Shown: in pieces, positions 44,348 through 54,155 of the stretch | Position numbering within the stretch: the stretch's first letter is position 1 | How the letters are laid out: each line of letters opens with the position of its first letter | Assembly (NCBI RefSeq): GCF_007859325.1 | Contig: NZ_VOHK01000001.1 | Location: forward strand, 372,001 to 436,000 | Direction: 5' to 3' | Origin: Luteimonas marina | GTDB lineage: Bacteria; Pseudomonadota; Gammaproteobacteria; Xanthomonadales; Xanthomonadaceae | Length of the DNA: 64,000 nt | The notes under the pieces: generated by a model | What the model was told of the DNA's origin: nothing | Database searches by the model: none | Seen by the model: only the letters and a program-made list of their open reading frames with translations | Made by a program: the position numbers and the translations under genes

Positions 44348-46288
44348 ATGCGATTCCCGGCCCGCGCCTGGCTGCTGGCGGGTCTGCTGGCGTGCGCGGC
44401 GCCGGCGCCGGCGGCGCTGCGGCTGGAAGTCGACGACGCCGGCTTGTCGGCGGATGAAGCCGCGGCGACGCGCGACCTGGCCGATCATGCGCTCGCCCTG
44501 CTGCCGCCAACGTTTCGCGAACGGCTCGACGAGAGCATCGTGCTGCGCTGGCGCGACGACCTGCCCGCACAGGTGCACGGGCGGGCACGCAACGGGCGCA
44601 TCGGCCTGCAGCGGGAGTTGCTCGGCGCCTGGATGCGCCGGGACGCGAGTGCGAGGGAGATTTCTCCCCCGGATCAAGTCCGGGGTCGAAATGACAGGAT
44701 TCCCCGACTTGTCATTTCGACCGAAGGGAGAAATCTCCCTGGGAGCGCAGCGGGAATCGACGAACCCGCCGCGCGTGCGGCACTGGCAACGCTGCTGCAC
44801 GAACTCGCCCACCTCTACGACCGCTCACCGCACGGCGGCCTGTCGCGCGACCCGCGCCTGCTCGACCTCGCCGGCTGGCCGGTGCGTCCCTTGCGCTTCG
44901 GGCTGCGCACGACGCACAACGATTTGCGCGACCGCAGCCCCGACGCCTACGAGCTGGCGTCGCCGGTCGAGTATTTCGCGGTGAACTTCGAGCACTTCCT
45001 GCTCGATCCCGATTACGCCTGCCGGCGTCCGGCGCTGCATCGCCATCTGGTCGCGCATTTCGGCGCGTCGCCGCAGCCGACGCCGGCCTGTACGCAGGAC
45101 CTGCCTTTCGTCGGCGCCGGCGAGGACGATGCGGCCCTGCGCCTGCAGGCGCTCGATCCGGCCCGGGTGCAGTCGGTCGAATACCTGTTCGCCGAGGCCA
45201 ACGAGCAGCCGATGAGCCGCTGGGGCCACGCCATGCTGCGGCTGGTGGTGTGCGCTCCCGGCCGCCCGCGCGGCCCCGACTGCCGCCTCGATCTCGAACA
45301 CCACGTCGTGCTCTCGTTCCGCGCCTTTGTCGACGACGTGCAGGTGTCCAGCTGGCGCGGACAGACCGGCTCGTATCCGGCGCGCCTGTTCGTGCTGCCG
45401 CTGGCGCAGGTGGTGGACGAGTACACCAAGGTCGAACTGCGCGGGCTGCAATCGATCCCGCTGCGGCTGGACCAGGGCGAGGTCGCGGCCCTGCTCGAAC
45501 GCGCCGCGCAGGTGCACTGGAGCTACGACGGGCGCTACTACTTCGTCGGCAACAACTGCGCGGTCGAGACCTGGAAGCTGCTCAACGACGGCGTGCCGCG
45601 GCTGTCGCGCGCGAAGCTGCGCAGCGTCACGCCGACCGGCCTGCTGCGCCGGCTGCAGCGCGAGGGCATTGCCGATGTCTCGGTGCTGGACGATGCCGCC
45701 GCCGCGCTGCGCGAAGGCTATCGCTTCGAATCGATGGCGGCGTATTTCGACGACATGTTCGCGGTCGTGGAGGCTGCGATGGCGTTGCCCGCGCGTGACG
45801 CGCAGGCCTGGCTTTCGCTCGATCCCGCGCGGCGCACGCCGTTCCACTCGAACGGCGACCTGCGCGCCACGGCCGCGCTGCTGGTACTGGAGCAGGCCGC
45901 CCTGCGACGCGGGGAGGCGCAGGCGCGCGAGGCGCTGAAGCAGCGATTCCTGCGCGGTGGGGGCGACGGAATGGACGCGGTCGCCGGACGCCTACGGGAA
46001 CTGCTGGCCGATGGCGCCTACGCCGGACGCCCGGCGCTGCTGCTGCCCGGCGAAGGCTACGGCCTGCCGCAGGCGGACGAGCGCGAACGCCTGGCCGCCG
46101 CGGTCGAACGCGACGACGCGCGCCTGCGCGGGTTGCGCGACGACCTGTACCGGCAGGCCCGGGAATGGCTGCCGCCGGAGCAGCGGGCGCGACTGGAGGA
46201 CACTGAAGCCAACCTCGCGCTGCTGGGCGATCGCCTGCGCGCGATGCAGGGTGCGCAGGTCGGCAGCCTGGATGCATCCGCTCGATAG
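44348..46288 (+). CDS. DUF4105 membrane/periplasmic protein carrying an in-frame REP insertion
   Basis: A 646-residue protein with signal WLLAGLLACAAPAPA. An N-terminal metallopeptidase-like stretch has LLHELAHLYDRSPHGG (HExxH). DUF4105 starts near residue 275 (VEYLFAEANEQPMSRWGHAM, YYFVGNNCAVETWKLLNDG with a conserved His/Cys pattern as in Lpt/NlpC-like thiol folds). A REP element at 44651-44744 adds about 30 residues (residues about 102-132, REISPPDQVRGRNDRIPRLV) directly before the HExxH helix without breaking the frame. The function is unknown, probably in the envelope. Confidence 0.85.
   Translation: MRFPARAWLLAGLLACAAPAPAALRLEVDDAGLSADEAAATRDLADHALALLPPTFRERLDESIVLRWRDDLPAQVHGRARNGRIGLQRELLGAWMRRDASAREISPPDQVRGRNDRIPRLVISTEGRNLPGSAAGIDEPAARAALATLLHELAHLYDRSPHGGLSRDPRLLDLAGWPVRPLRFGLRTTHNDLRDRSPDAYELASPVEYFAVNFEHFLLDPDYACRRPALHRHLVAHFGASPQPTPACTQDLPFVGAGEDDAALRLQALDPARVQSVEYLFAEANEQPMSRWGHAMLRLVVCAPGRPRGPDCRLDLEHHVVLSFRAFVDDVQVSSWRGQTGSYPARLFVLPLAQVVDEYTKVELRGLQSIPLRLDQGEVAALLERAAQVHWSYDGRYYFVGNNCAVETWKLLNDGVPRLSRAKLRSVTPTGLLRRLQREGIADVSVLDDAAAALREGYRFESMAAYFDDMFAVVEAAMALPARDAQAWLSLDPARRTPFHSNGDLRATAALLVLEQAALRRGEAQAREALKQRFLRGGGDGMDAVAGRLRELLADGAYAGRPALLLPGEGYGLPQADERERLAAAVERDDARLRGLRDDLYRQAREWLPPEQRARLEDTEANLALLGDRLRAMQGAQVGSLDASAR
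44651..44744. repeat. REP-like inverted repeat inside the DUF4105 coding region
   Basis: GAGGGAGATTTCTCCC with GTCGAAATGACA, and inversely TGTCATTTCGAC with GGGAGAAATCTCCC, form a long imperfect inverted repeat around ATTCCCCGACT. Its length keeps the reading frame open. It is absent from the expected protein architecture, so it probably inserted into the gene. Confidence 0.85.
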
Positions 46289-46328
46289 AATCGGCATCAG
46301 CATCAGCATCAGCATCACGCTCAGCCTT

Positions 46329-46432
46329 CGTCATCCCGGCGAAAGCCGGGATCCATTTTTCGGTTCACCTTTCGCTGAAGGGCAAAAGGAAAGCAAGATC
46401 AAGATGGATCCCGGCTTTCGCCGGGATGACGG
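46329..46432. repeat. REP-like inverted repeat (CGGCGAAAGCCGG type)
   Basis: CGTCATCCCGGCGAAAGCCGGGATCCATTTT and its inverse GATGGATCCCGGCTTTCGCCGGGATGACGG flank about 45 bases. It lies between DUF4105 and yeiP genes. Another pair is at 61576-61675. Confidence 0.9.
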
Positions 46433-46436
46433 GCCG

Positions 46437-46544
46437 GAAGTCGACGACGGGCTGGAAGTCGATGACGGACTGGAAGTCGACGACGGGCCGGAAGTCGATG
46501 ACGGGCTGGAAATCGATGGCGAACTGGAGGCGGGTGAAGAACTG
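46437..46544. repeat. 18-bp minisatellite grown from a REP end
   Basis: Four close and two degenerate tandem copies of GAAGTCGAYGACGGRCYG (46437, 46455, 46473, 46491, 46509, 46527). The first unit continues from the GATGACGGGCCG end of the REP element. It encodes an acidic repeat on the plus strand, but no start or ribosome-binding site supports a gene. Confidence 0.85.
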
Positions 46545-46603
46545 GAGATGGACAACGAATCCGGAAGCGAGCGAGGGGCCGGATTCGCAACGCAGACCCG
46601 GAT

Positions 46604-47170
46604 TCAATCCGCGCGGCCGCCGAATTCTCCGGTGGTGGTGTTCACCAGCACGCGTTCGCCGTTGACGATGTACTCGGGCACCATGATCTCGATGCCGGTG
46701 CTGAGCGTCGCCGGCTTCGGCCGCTTGGTGGCGGTGCCGCCCTTGAGCTCGGGCGGCGTGTCGACCACCTCCAGCGTGACGTGCTGCGGCAGCTGCAGCG
46801 CCACCGGCTGCTCGTCGATGATCTGCACGTAGGTGCCCGTCAGGCCGTCGGTGATGTAGCCGGCGTCGTCGCCGACCACGTCGGCGTCGAGGGTGTAGGG
46901 CGTGTAGTCCTCGTCGTCGAGGAACACGAAGGCGTCGCCGTCCTTGTACGAGTACGTGGCCTGGCGGCGCAGCAGCTCGACCTCGGACAGGCTGTCCTCG
47001 CCGTCGAAGCTCGCGTCGAGCTTGTTGCCGCCCGGCACGCTGTACATGATGAAGCGGAAGCGCACGTTGCCGCCGCGGCCCTGCGGCGAGCTGCGCTCGA
47101 TGTCGCGCACCTGGTAGACGGTGCCGTTGTGTTCGACCACGTTTCCTTTCTTGACGTCGTAGGCTTTCAT
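46604..47170 (-). CDS. yeiP: Elongation factor P-like protein YeiP
   Basis: A 188-residue EF-P paralogue. The N-terminal KOW-like domain has [20 protein letters not shown] and [20 protein letters not shown]; two OB-like domains follow ([40 protein letters not shown]). The modified Lys region of true EF-P (PGKG) is here SSPQGRGG, typical of YeiP. It acts on ribosomes, presumably at stall-prone motifs. It ends just after a minisatellite. Confidence 0.93.
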   Translation of the reverse strand: MKAYDVKKGNVVEHNGTVYQVRDIERSSPQGRGGNVRFRFIMYSVPGGNKLDASFDGEDSLSEVELLRRQATYSYKDGDAFVFLDDEDYTPYTLDADVVGDDAGYITDGLTGTYVQIIDEQPVALQLPQHVTLEVVDTPPELKGGTATKRPKPATLSTGIEIMVPEYIVNGERVLVNTTTGEFGGRAD

Positions 47171-47231
47171 GGGAATGGTGATTCGTGAATTGGTGATTCG
47201 TGATTGGGAAGCTGGCGGCAGCCTCTATGGT

Positions 47232-47297
47232 GTCATCCCGACCGCAGGGAGGGATCTTGCATCCCGTGCGGAGATCCCTCGCTGCGCTCGGGATGAC
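47232..47297. repeat. REP/BIME-like inverted repeat (ATCCC type)
   Basis: GTCATCCCGACCGCAGGGAGGGATCTTGC and its inverse GAGATCCCTCGCTGCGCTCGGGATGAC lie between yeiP and the SDR gene. Same type as 28769-28840. Confidence 0.85.
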
Positions 47298-47309
47298 CGC
47301 CTTTGGCGG

Positions 47310-48080
47310 TCATTTCGGCGCCAGCCGCACCGCGCCGTCGAGGCGGATGGTCTCGCCGTTGAGGTAGCGGTTGCCGAGGACGTAGGCGACGAGGTCGGCG
47401 AATTCCTCCGGCTTGCCGAGGCGGGACGGGAAGGGGATCGAGGCCGACAGCGATTGCTGCACCTCGTCCGGCATGCCGTCGACCATCGGCGTCCAGAAGA
47501 TGCCCGGGGCGATGGTGTTGACGCGGATGCCGAAGCGGGCGAGTTCGCGCGCCATCGGCAGGGTCATGCCGACCACGCCGCCCTTCGAGGCGGAATACGC
47601 GGCCTGGCCGATCTGGCCCTCGTAGGCGGCGACGCTGGCGGTGTTGACGATCGCGCCGCGTTCGCCGTCGTCGCCTGCGTCGTTGTGCTGCATGGCCGCG
47701 GCCGCCGCCTTGGCGACGTTGAAGCTGCCGACCAGGTTGACCATCACCGTGGCGCTGAACTGCGACAGCGGCATCGGCGCCTCGCGGCCGAGCACGCGGC
47801 CGGCGCCGAGGATGCCGGCGCAGTTGACTGCGGCGTTGAGGCCGCCGAGGAAGTCGCGCGCGGCGGCGACGTTGGCGGCGACGTCGTCCTCGCGGGTGAC
47901 GTCGGTTCGGAAATAGCGGGCGTTGGCGTCGCCGAGCTGCGCGATCGCCGCGGCGCCCTTGTCGTCGTTGACGTCGAACAGGGCGACCTTGCCGTTGTCG
48001 GCGACGATGCGCTGCGCCACGGCGAGGCCGAGGCCGGAGACGCCGCCGGTGACGATGGCGCGGACCTGGGAAGCTTGCAT
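47310..48080 (-). CDS. Short-chain dehydrogenase (3-hydroxyacyl-CoA dehydrogenase type II-like)
   Basis: A 256-residue SDR. The NAD-binding GGVSGLGLAVAQRIV, VNCAGIL (NAG variant), catalytic Ser in IVNTASVAAYEGQIGQ, YSASKGG with Tyr/Lys, and VNTIAPGIFWTPMVDGMPDE are present. PGIFWTPM and the overall length match the HSD17B10/HSD10 type that oxidises 3-hydroxyacyl-CoA or 2-methyl-3-hydroxybutyryl-CoA, consistent with the branched-chain amino acid degradation genes nearby. Confidence 0.88.
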   Translation of the reverse strand: MQASQVRAIVTGGVSGLGLAVAQRIVADNGKVALFDVNDDKGAAAIAQLGDANARYFRTDVTREDDVAANVAAARDFLGGLNAAVNCAGILGAGRVLGREAPMPLSQFSATVMVNLVGSFNVAKAAAAAMQHNDAGDDGERGAIVNTASVAAYEGQIGQAAYSASKGGVVGMTLPMARELARFGIRVNTIAPGIFWTPMVDGMPDEVQQSLSASIPFPSRLGKPEEFADLVAYVLGNRYLNGETIRLDGAVRLAPK

Positions 48081-48151
48081 GGAAAGTCCTGCCTGGAAAA
48101 CGCCGCATTTTACCCCGGTGCAGGCCGCTGACGGGATGCCCGAAGGCGCGC

Positions 48152-50719
48152 CTACACGCGGGCGGTGGTCATCCGCCGCGCGAACTCGTCCGGCGGCAGG
48201 CCGGGCGCGAACAGGAATCCCTGGCCAACCGGCACGCCCAGCTCCAGCATGAAGCGCCGCTGCGGCTCGGATTCGATGCCCTCGGCGACCAGGCCGAGGC
48301 CGAGGCTGCGGGCGATGCCGGCGACCGCCTGGCAGACCGCGACGTCGGAATGGTTGCCGGGCACGCCCTCGACGAACAGCTGGCTGAGCTTGAGCCCGTG
48401 GATCGGCAGCCGGCGCAGGTAGTTGAGCGCGCTGTAGCCTTCGCCGAAGTCGTCGATCGTCAGGATCACTCCGAGTTCGCGCAGCACCGCGAAGGTGCGC
48501 AGGGTGTCGGGCGCGTCCTCGATCAGCACCCGCTCGGTGAATTCCAGCTCCAGCGCCGAGCCGGGAAGGCCGTGTTCACGCAGGGCTTCGCGGACGGTGC
48601 CGGCGAGGTCCTCCGCCAGGAACTGGCGGTAGGACACGTTCACCGCGACGCGGATGATGCCGAGGCCGGCGTCGCGCCATTCCGCGGCCTGGCGGCAGGC
48701 TTCGTTCAGCACCCAACGGCCGATGCGCACGATGTCGCCGGTGGTCTCGGCGTGGCCGATGAAATGGTCGGGCCGCATTTCGCCGAGCTGGTGGTTCTGC
48801 CAGCGGATCAGGGCTTCGGCGGCGATCGTGGTGCCGTGGCGCAGGTCGACCTGCGGCTGGTAGACGAGCCGGAACTCGTCGTTGTCGGCGGCCCGCCGCA
48901 GGTGGGTTTCCACCCGCAGCCGGTTCTGCTGCGACTGCTCCAGCTCCGGGCTGAATTCCTGCAGGCCGTTGCGCATGCGCCGCTTGCTGTCGTACATCGC
49001 CGCGTCGGCGTTGTGGATCAGCGTCTGCGGCCGGTCGCCGTCGCGCGGCGCGCGGGCGATGCCGATGCTGGCGGTGATCGCGAACTCCTCCTTCTCGAAG
49101 CGGAAGGATTCGGTGAATGCCTCCAGGATCGCCTTGGCGATGCGCTCGGGCCGGGTGTCGTCGTCGCGGGTGTTGCAGACGACGAGGAACTCGTCGCCGC
49201 CGAAGCGGGCGATCAGCCCTTCGGTACCGGCGGCGCGGCTGATGCGGCGCGCCGCGGCGTTGAGCAGGTCGTCGCCGGCGGCGTGGCCGAGCACGTCGTT
49301 GACCATCTTGAAGCGGTCGAGGTCGATGTACAGCACGGCGATGCCGCCGTGCAGCGGGTCGCGCATGCGCGTGTCGAGCTCGTACAGCATCGCGTCGCGG
49401 TTGAGCAGGCCGGTCAGCGGGTCGGTGCGGGCGCGCACGCGCAGCGTCTCCTGCTCCTGCTTGCGCTCGGTGATGTCCTGCAGGGTGCCGGTGATGCTGG
49501 TGCCCTCGGAGCGGTTGATCTCGGCCTCGCCGATGATCCGCAGCCACAGCGGGCTGCCGTCGGCGCGCAGGCCCTCCACCTCGAGGTCGAGCGGGCGGTT
49601 GCCGGCGATGGTCTGCTGCAGGGCGGCGTCGAGCCGGAGGCAGTCGGCTTCGCACAGGGCGGCGAGCAGGTCGCCGATCGACTGCACGCCGCGGTCGTGG
49701 CCGAGGATGCGCAGCGCCTCGTCGGTCATGTACAGCGCGTCGCGGTCGACTTCCCACTCCCAGCCGCCGATGTGCGCCAGCGCCTGGGCGCGGTCGAACA
49801 GGGCGCTGTCGCGCTTGAGCTCGGTGACGTCGCTGAAGAACGACAGCACCTGCAGCGGCTTGCGCCCGCCGGGCGCGAACAGCGGGACGCTGCTCACCGA
49901 CAGCCAGCGCAGCCGGCGTTCGGGGCGGTGGTACAGCCCCAGCACGCGGCTCTCGGTGGCCTTGCCGGTGCGCAGGGTCTGTGCCGGCGGCAGTTCCCCG
50001 GTGGTGATCGGGCGGCCGCCTTCGTCGACCATCGCCCAGTCGGCCGCGCGCAGGTACTGCTGGAAGTCGTGGTGCTCGTCAGCGCCGAGGATGCGCATCG
50101 CCGCGGCGTTGGTCTGCACCAGGCGGCCGTGGTCGTCGAGCACCAGCACGCCCTTGTCGAGCACCTCCAGCAGCTGGCCGTAGTGCAGTTCCGCCGCGCG
50201 GCGAGCGCTCAGGTCGCGCGCGACCGCGACGATGCAGCGGCGCCCGTCGTGCATGAAGCCGGCCGAGTGCACTTCCACCGGGAAGCGGGTGCCGTCGCCG
50301 CGCATGTTCGCGACCTCGATCACGTAGGTCTCGCCGCGGTTGAGGGTTTCGAGCACCGGGCGCAGGTGGTCCTTGGGCAGGTCCGGGTTCAGCACCTCGA
50401 TCGGCTGGCCGACGATCTCCTCGCGCGGCCGCCGGTAGGCGGCCATGCCGGCCTTGTTGAGGTCGAGCACGATGCCGGTCTCGTCGAGGATGCTGACCGG
50501 GTCGGGTACCGCGTCGAACAGCGCGTGGTAGCGCAGACGGGCGGTTTCGGCGTCGCTGCTGGCGGCGCGCAGGGCCTCGCGTGCGCGGGCGAAGAGGTCG
50601 CGCGCCTCGGCCGGCAGGGAGAGGTCGCGGCAGGCCGCTTCCAGCGAGGCCACGATCTGCGCCGTCCCGTCGTTGGCGGGGGGCATCGCGGCCTCGTCCG
50701 GCAGCGGCCGATGCGTCAT
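48152..50719 (-). CDS. PAS-PAS-PAS-GGDEF-EAL c-di-GMP signalling protein
   Basis: An 855-residue cytosolic protein. A helical start is followed by three PAS/PAC units (about 65-180, 185-310, 315-420) with [26 protein letters not shown] domain follows, with [13 protein letters not shown], a canonical active site. The C-terminal EAL domain has [53 protein letters not shown] and GQGFLF. The KIDxxFV strand is KLSQLFV (Asp to Ser) but the catalytic Lys remains. Its ATG overlaps the mvaB stop by four bases (ATGA), so it is translationally coupled to leucine catabolism genes. Confidence 0.92.
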   Translation of the reverse strand: MTHRPLPDEAAMPPANDGTAQIVASLEAACRDLSLPAEARDLFARAREALRAASSDAETARLRYHALFDAVPDPVSILDETGIVLDLNKAGMAAYRRPREEIVGQPIEVLNPDLPKDHLRPVLETLNRGETYVIEVANMRGDGTRFPVEVHSAGFMHDGRRCIVAVARDLSARRAAELHYGQLLEVLDKGVLVLDDHGRLVQTNAAAMRILGADEHHDFQQYLRAADWAMVDEGGRPITTGELPPAQTLRTGKATESRVLGLYHRPERRLRWLSVSSVPLFAPGGRKPLQVLSFFSDVTELKRDSALFDRAQALAHIGGWEWEVDRDALYMTDEALRILGHDRGVQSIGDLLAALCEADCLRLDAALQQTIAGNRPLDLEVEGLRADGSPLWLRIIGEAEINRSEGTSITGTLQDITERKQEQETLRVRARTDPLTGLLNRDAMLYELDTRMRDPLHGGIAVLYIDLDRFKMVNDVLGHAAGDDLLNAAARRISRAAGTEGLIARFGGDEFLVVCNTRDDDTRPERIAKAILEAFTESFRFEKEEFAITASIGIARAPRDGDRPQTLIHNADAAMYDSKRRMRNGLQEFSPELEQSQQNRLRVETHLRRAADNDEFRLVYQPQVDLRHGTTIAAEALIRWQNHQLGEMRPDHFIGHAETTGDIVRIGRWVLNEACRQAAEWRDAGLGIIRVAVNVSYRQFLAEDLAGTVREALREHGLPGSALELEFTERVLIEDAPDTLRTFAVLRELGVILTIDDFGEGYSALNYLRRLPIHGLKLSQLFVEGVPGNHSDVAVCQAVAGIARSLGLGLVAEGIESEPQRRFMLELGVPVGQGFLFAPGLPPDEFARRMTTARV

Positions 50720-51618
50720 CCGGCCGCCGCCAGTGCCCTGCCGGCCTTGCTGCCGGTTTCGCGGCCGAGCAGGCCGGCCAGCCAGCGGCCGGTGTCGGCG
50801 AGCCGGTCGAGGTCGATGCCGGTGTCGATGCCCATGCCGTGGAGCATATACACCACGTCCTCGCTGGCGACGTTACCGCTCGCGCCTTTCGCGTAGGGGC
50901 AGCCACCGGCGCCGGAGACGGCGCTGTCGACCACCGCCACGCCTTCCTCGAGGCAGGCGAGGATGTTGGCCAGGGCCTGGCCCCAGGTGTCGTGGAAGTG
51001 CACCGCCAGCGCCGGCATCGGCACCTCGGCCGCGACCGCGCGCAGCATCGCCCGCGCCTTGTCCGGCGTGCCGACGCCGATGGTGTCGCCGAGCGAGATC
51101 TCGTAGCAGCCCATGGCGTGCAGCGCCTTGGCCACGCGCACCACGTCGGCCAGCGGCACCTCGCCCTGGTAGGGGCAGCCGAGCACGGTGGAGACGTAGC
51201 CGCGGACCTTCGTCCCGTCGACCTGCGCGCGCTCGAGCACCGGCGCGAAGCGCTGCAGCGATTCGTCGATGCCGGCATTGGTGTTCTTGCGGTTGAAGGC
51301 TTCGGAAGCCGCGGTGAACACCGCCACTTCCTCCGCGCCGACCGCGCGCGCGCGTTCGTAGCCCTGCAGGTTGGGCACCAGCACCGGGTAGGCGATGCCC
51401 GGGCGCCGGTCGATGCCCGAGAAGACCTCCGCGGCATCGGCCAGCTGCGGCACCCACTTGGGGCTGACGAAGCTGGTGGCCTCGATGGTCTGCAGGCCGG
51501 TGGCGGAGAGGCGGTCGACCAGTTCGATCTTCGCCGCCGTGGGCACGAGGGTCTTCTCGTTCTGCAGGCCGTCGCGCGGGCCGACCTCGACGATGCGGAC
51601 GCTGGGGGGAAGGGCCAC
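50716..51618 (-). CDS. mvaB: Hydroxymethylglutaryl-CoA lyase
   Basis: A 300-residue enzyme that splits HMG-CoA to acetoacetate and acetyl-CoA, ending leucine degradation. [20 protein letters not shown] (catalytic Arg, Asp), [38 protein letters not shown] (metal-binding His pair) and the signature [20 protein letters not shown] with active-site Cys are present. GTG 51618 lies after GGAGG inside the end of mccA; the upstream part of the frame is antisense-free overlap and not family-like. Operon with mccA. Confidence 0.94.
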   Translation of the reverse strand: MALPPSVRIVEVGPRDGLQNEKTLVPTAAKIELVDRLSATGLQTIEATSFVSPKWVPQLADAAEVFSGIDRRPGIAYPVLVPNLQGYERARAVGAEEVAVFTAASEAFNRKNTNAGIDESLQRFAPVLERAQVDGTKVRGYVSTVLGCPYQGEVPLADVVRVAKALHAMGCYEISLGDTIGVGTPDKARAMLRAVAAEVPMPALAVHFHDTWGQALANILACLEEGVAVVDSAVSGAGGCPYAKGASGNVASEDVVYMLHGMGIDTGIDLDRLADTGRWLAGLLGRETGSKAGRALAAAG

Positions 51619-51619
51619 G

Positions 51620-53614
51620 TCAGTCCTCCAGCACGGCCAGCACGGCATCGGCCTCGACGAAATCGCCGGCCTGCGCGCGCAGTTCGCCGATCGTGCCGGC
51701 ACGCGGTGCCTTCAGCGCCAGCTCCATCTTCATCGCCTCGATCACCGCCAGCTCCTGCCCCTGTTCAACCCTGTCGCCGACGGCCACGCGCATGGCCACC
51801 ACGCGGCCCGGCATCGGTGCGCGCACACGGTCGTCGCCCGCGTCCTGGCTGGACGCTTCGTGGCGATACACCGCGCGCGGCTGCAGCGACAGCCGGCGGT
51901 CGCCGTCGTGCACGTCGATGCAGTCCTGCCCGACGGCGACGCGGAAACGGCGCCCCTCGCCATCGATACGCAAGGAGAGCTCATGCCCGGACAGCCGTGC
52001 GCCCTCGACCGCCGCCAGCCGGCTGCCGTGCGCGATGCGGTAGCGTCCGCCGTCGCCCTGCGCGACGAGGTCGATGCGCTCGTCGCGATGCTGGAACGCC
52101 AGCCGCCGCTGGCCGGCATGGCCCAGGCGCCAGCCGTCGGCGATGGCCCAGGGCGAACTCGGGTCGGTCGAGCGCGCGGCGGCTGCGCGCGTGGCCTGTT
52201 CCTGCTGCAGCAGCGAGGCGGTGGCCGCGGCCAGCAGCAGGTCCGGATCGGCGTCGTGGCGGCCGGTGAACTCGTCGAGATGGCGGTCGAGGTAGCCGGT
52301 GTCGATCCGCCCCTCGACGATGGCCGGATGTCGCGCCAGCGCTTCGAGGAAGGCGATGTTCGACTTCGGGCCCTCGATCGCACACTGGGCCAGCGCCTCG
52401 CGCAGGCGGGCGAGGGCGGCGGGTCGATCGCGGTCGTGCACGATCAGCTTGGCGATCATCGGGTCGTAGAAGATGGTCACGACGTCGCCTTCGACCACGC
52501 CAGAGTCGATGCGCACCTGCTGCGACGGTTCGGGCAGGTCCAGTCGTTCGAGCTTGCCGGAGCCGGGCAGGAAGCCGGCCTCGGGATCCTCCGCGTACAG
52601 CCGCACCTCGATGGCGTGGCCGTGCTGCGGCACCTGCTCCTGCTTCAGCGGCAGCGGCTCGCCCGCGGCCACGCGCAGCTGCCATTCGACCAGGTCGAGT
52701 CCGGTGGTCAGCTCGGTGACCGGGTGCTCGACCTGCAGCCGCGTGTTGATCTCCATGAAATAGAAGTGGCCGGCGGGATCGACGATGAACTCCACGGTGC
52801 CGGCGTTGGCGTAGTCGATCGCGCGTGCGGCGAGCACCGCGGCCTCGCCCATGGCCTTGCGCAGCTCCGGCGTGAGGAACGGCGAGGGCGATTCCTCGAA
52901 CACCTTCTGGTAGCGCCGCTGCGCCGAGCATTCGCGCTCGTTGAGGTGGATGGCGTTGCCCTGCGCGTCGCCGAAGACCTGGATCTCGATGTGCCGCGGC
53001 GATTCGATGTAGCGCTCGAGCAGCACCCGGTCGCGGCCGAAGGCGTTGGCGGCCTCGCGCTGGCAGCTCTCGAGGTTGGGCATGAACTCCTCGAGCGCGC
53101 GCACCACGCGCATGCCCTTGCCGCCGCCGCCGTGCGCGGCCTTGATCATCAGCGGGAAGCCGATGCGCGCGGCCTCGCGCGCGAGCGTGTTCGGCGACTG
53201 GTCCTCGCCCGTGTAGCCCGGCACCACCGGCACGCCGGCGGCCTGCATCAGTTCCTTGGCGCCGGCCTTGCTGCCCATCTTGCGCATCGACGCCGCCTTC
53301 GGGCCGATGAACACCAGGCCCGCGGCCTCGACCGCATCGGCGAAGTCCGCGTTCTCGCTGAGGAAGCCGTAGCCGGGATGGATCGCCTGCGCGCCGCTTT
53401 GCTTCGCGACTTCGAGGATGGCGTCGCCGCGCAGGTAGCTGTCGGCCGGGCGCGACCCGCCGATGGGAGACGCCTCGTCGGCCAGGCGCACGTGCTGCGC
53501 GTCGGCGTCTGCCTCGGAGAACACCGCGACGGTGCGGATGCCGAGCCGGCGCGCGGTGCGGATCACGCGGCAGGCGATTTCGCCGCGGTTGGCGATGAGG
53601 ATCTTGGAGAACAT
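51620..53614 (-). CDS. mccA: 3-methylcrotonyl-CoA carboxylase alpha subunit (biotin carboxylase/carrier)
   Basis: A 664-residue subunit. The biotin carboxylase domain (1-450) has [20 protein letters not shown], the ATP loop [32 protein letters not shown], and [20 protein letters not shown]. The C-terminal biotinyl domain has the attachment Lys in [18 protein letters not shown]. The context with mvaB and a liuC-like gene makes leucine degradation the best assignment, over acetyl- or propionyl-CoA carboxylase. The partner beta subunit (mccB) is not in this window. Confidence 0.92.
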   Translation of the reverse strand: MFSKILIANRGEIACRVIRTARRLGIRTVAVFSEADADAQHVRLADEASPIGGSRPADSYLRGDAILEVAKQSGAQAIHPGYGFLSENADFADAVEAAGLVFIGPKAASMRKMGSKAGAKELMQAAGVPVVPGYTGEDQSPNTLAREAARIGFPLMIKAAHGGGGKGMRVVRALEEFMPNLESCQREAANAFGRDRVLLERYIESPRHIEIQVFGDAQGNAIHLNERECSAQRRYQKVFEESPSPFLTPELRKAMGEAAVLAARAIDYANAGTVEFIVDPAGHFYFMEINTRLQVEHPVTELTTGLDLVEWQLRVAAGEPLPLKQEQVPQHGHAIEVRLYAEDPEAGFLPGSGKLERLDLPEPSQQVRIDSGVVEGDVVTIFYDPMIAKLIVHDRDRPAALARLREALAQCAIEGPKSNIAFLEALARHPAIVEGRIDTGYLDRHLDEFTGRHDADPDLLLAAATASLLQQEQATRAAAARSTDPSSPWAIADGWRLGHAGQRRLAFQHRDERIDLVAQGDGGRYRIAHGSRLAAVEGARLSGHELSLRIDGEGRRFRVAVGQDCIDVHDGDRRLSLQPRAVYRHEASSQDAGDDRVRAPMPGRVVAMRVAVGDRVEQGQELAVIEAMKMELALKAPRAGTIGELRAQAGDFVEADAVLAVLED

Positions 53615-53619
53615 CGCTC

Positions 53620-54024
53620 TTAGCCCTCCCCTTCAAGGGGAGGGTTGGGTGGGGATGGTGTTAGAGCACGTTCAATCAACGCAGCAACAATCACGTCCAC
53701 GACTCCCTCAGTATTTTCAAATACTTCGTTGTTCCAGAACCTCAGAACCTTGAATCCAGCCTTTTCGAGAAACTTCGTGCGCTCCGCATCGTATGCACCG
53801 TTGGCAGCGTGCTGCCCTCCATCGACTTCGACGACGACTTTCCTGTCCAGACAGGCGAAATCCAGGATGTAGTCGCCGAACGGGTGTTGCCGACGGAACT
53901 TGCAGCCTTCCAACTGTCGTCCCCGCAGATACTGCCAGAGCCTTTGTTCCGCGTCCGTGGGTTGATTGCGCAGGTTTCGCTGCAGTTTTCCCTGGATGAT
54001 CTTCTTGTTGGTTTGTCCTTGCAT
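53620..54024 (-). CDS. DUF559 (Vsr-like) endonuclease-fold protein
   Basis: A 134-residue protein. IIQGKLQRNLRNQPTDAEQR, LWQYLRGRQLEGCKFRRQHP, FGDYILDFACLDRKVVVEVD (metal Asp) with GGQHA, and FLEKAGFKVLRFWNNEV are the DUF559 hallmarks, a PD-(D/E)XK/Vsr-related nuclease fold. GGAGG lies upstream of ATG 54024. The last residues LTPSPPNPPLEGEG are encoded by a flanking repeat. The gene is bracketed by nested inverted repeats (see 53624-54152). Function unknown; it separates mccA from the liuC-like gene. Confidence 0.88.
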   Translation of the reverse strand: MQGQTNKKIIQGKLQRNLRNQPTDAEQRLWQYLRGRQLEGCKFRRQHPFGDYILDFACLDRKVVVEVDGGQHAANGAYDAERTKFLEKAGFKVLRFWNNEVFENTEGVVDVIVAALIERALTPSPPNPPLEGEG

Positions 54025-54152
54025 GTTGATGTTCCTCCTTGAACACCATCCCCACCCAACCCGTCCGGCCCGGCGCAGCGCGCCGGGCGTTCGGTCGGCC
54101 TGAGCGGCAGTGCCGCTCAAGCAGGCCGCCCTCACCCCCTTGAAGGGGAGGG
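53624..54152. repeat. Nested inverted repeats bracketing the DUF559 gene
   Basis: Outer copies: CCCTCCCCTTCAAGGG at 53624-53639 and its exact inverse at 54137-54152. Inner copies: GGTTGGGTGGGGATGGTGTT at 53643-53662 and its exact inverse at 54042-54061. The DUF559 gene lies between. Both outer copies sit in CCCTCCCC/GGGGAGGG palindromes. The arrangement looks like a small mobile or REP-captured cassette. Confidence 0.8.
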
Positions 54153-54155
54153 CTT

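Noticed and set aside
46437..46544. Possible CRISPR array
   Set aside because: The 18-bp units are directly contiguous with no unique spacers, and no cas genes are in the window.
46331..46607. Minus-strand ORFs encoding Ser/Pro repeat peptides
   Set aside because: They translate the minisatellite and the REP palindrome; no start signal or family supports them.
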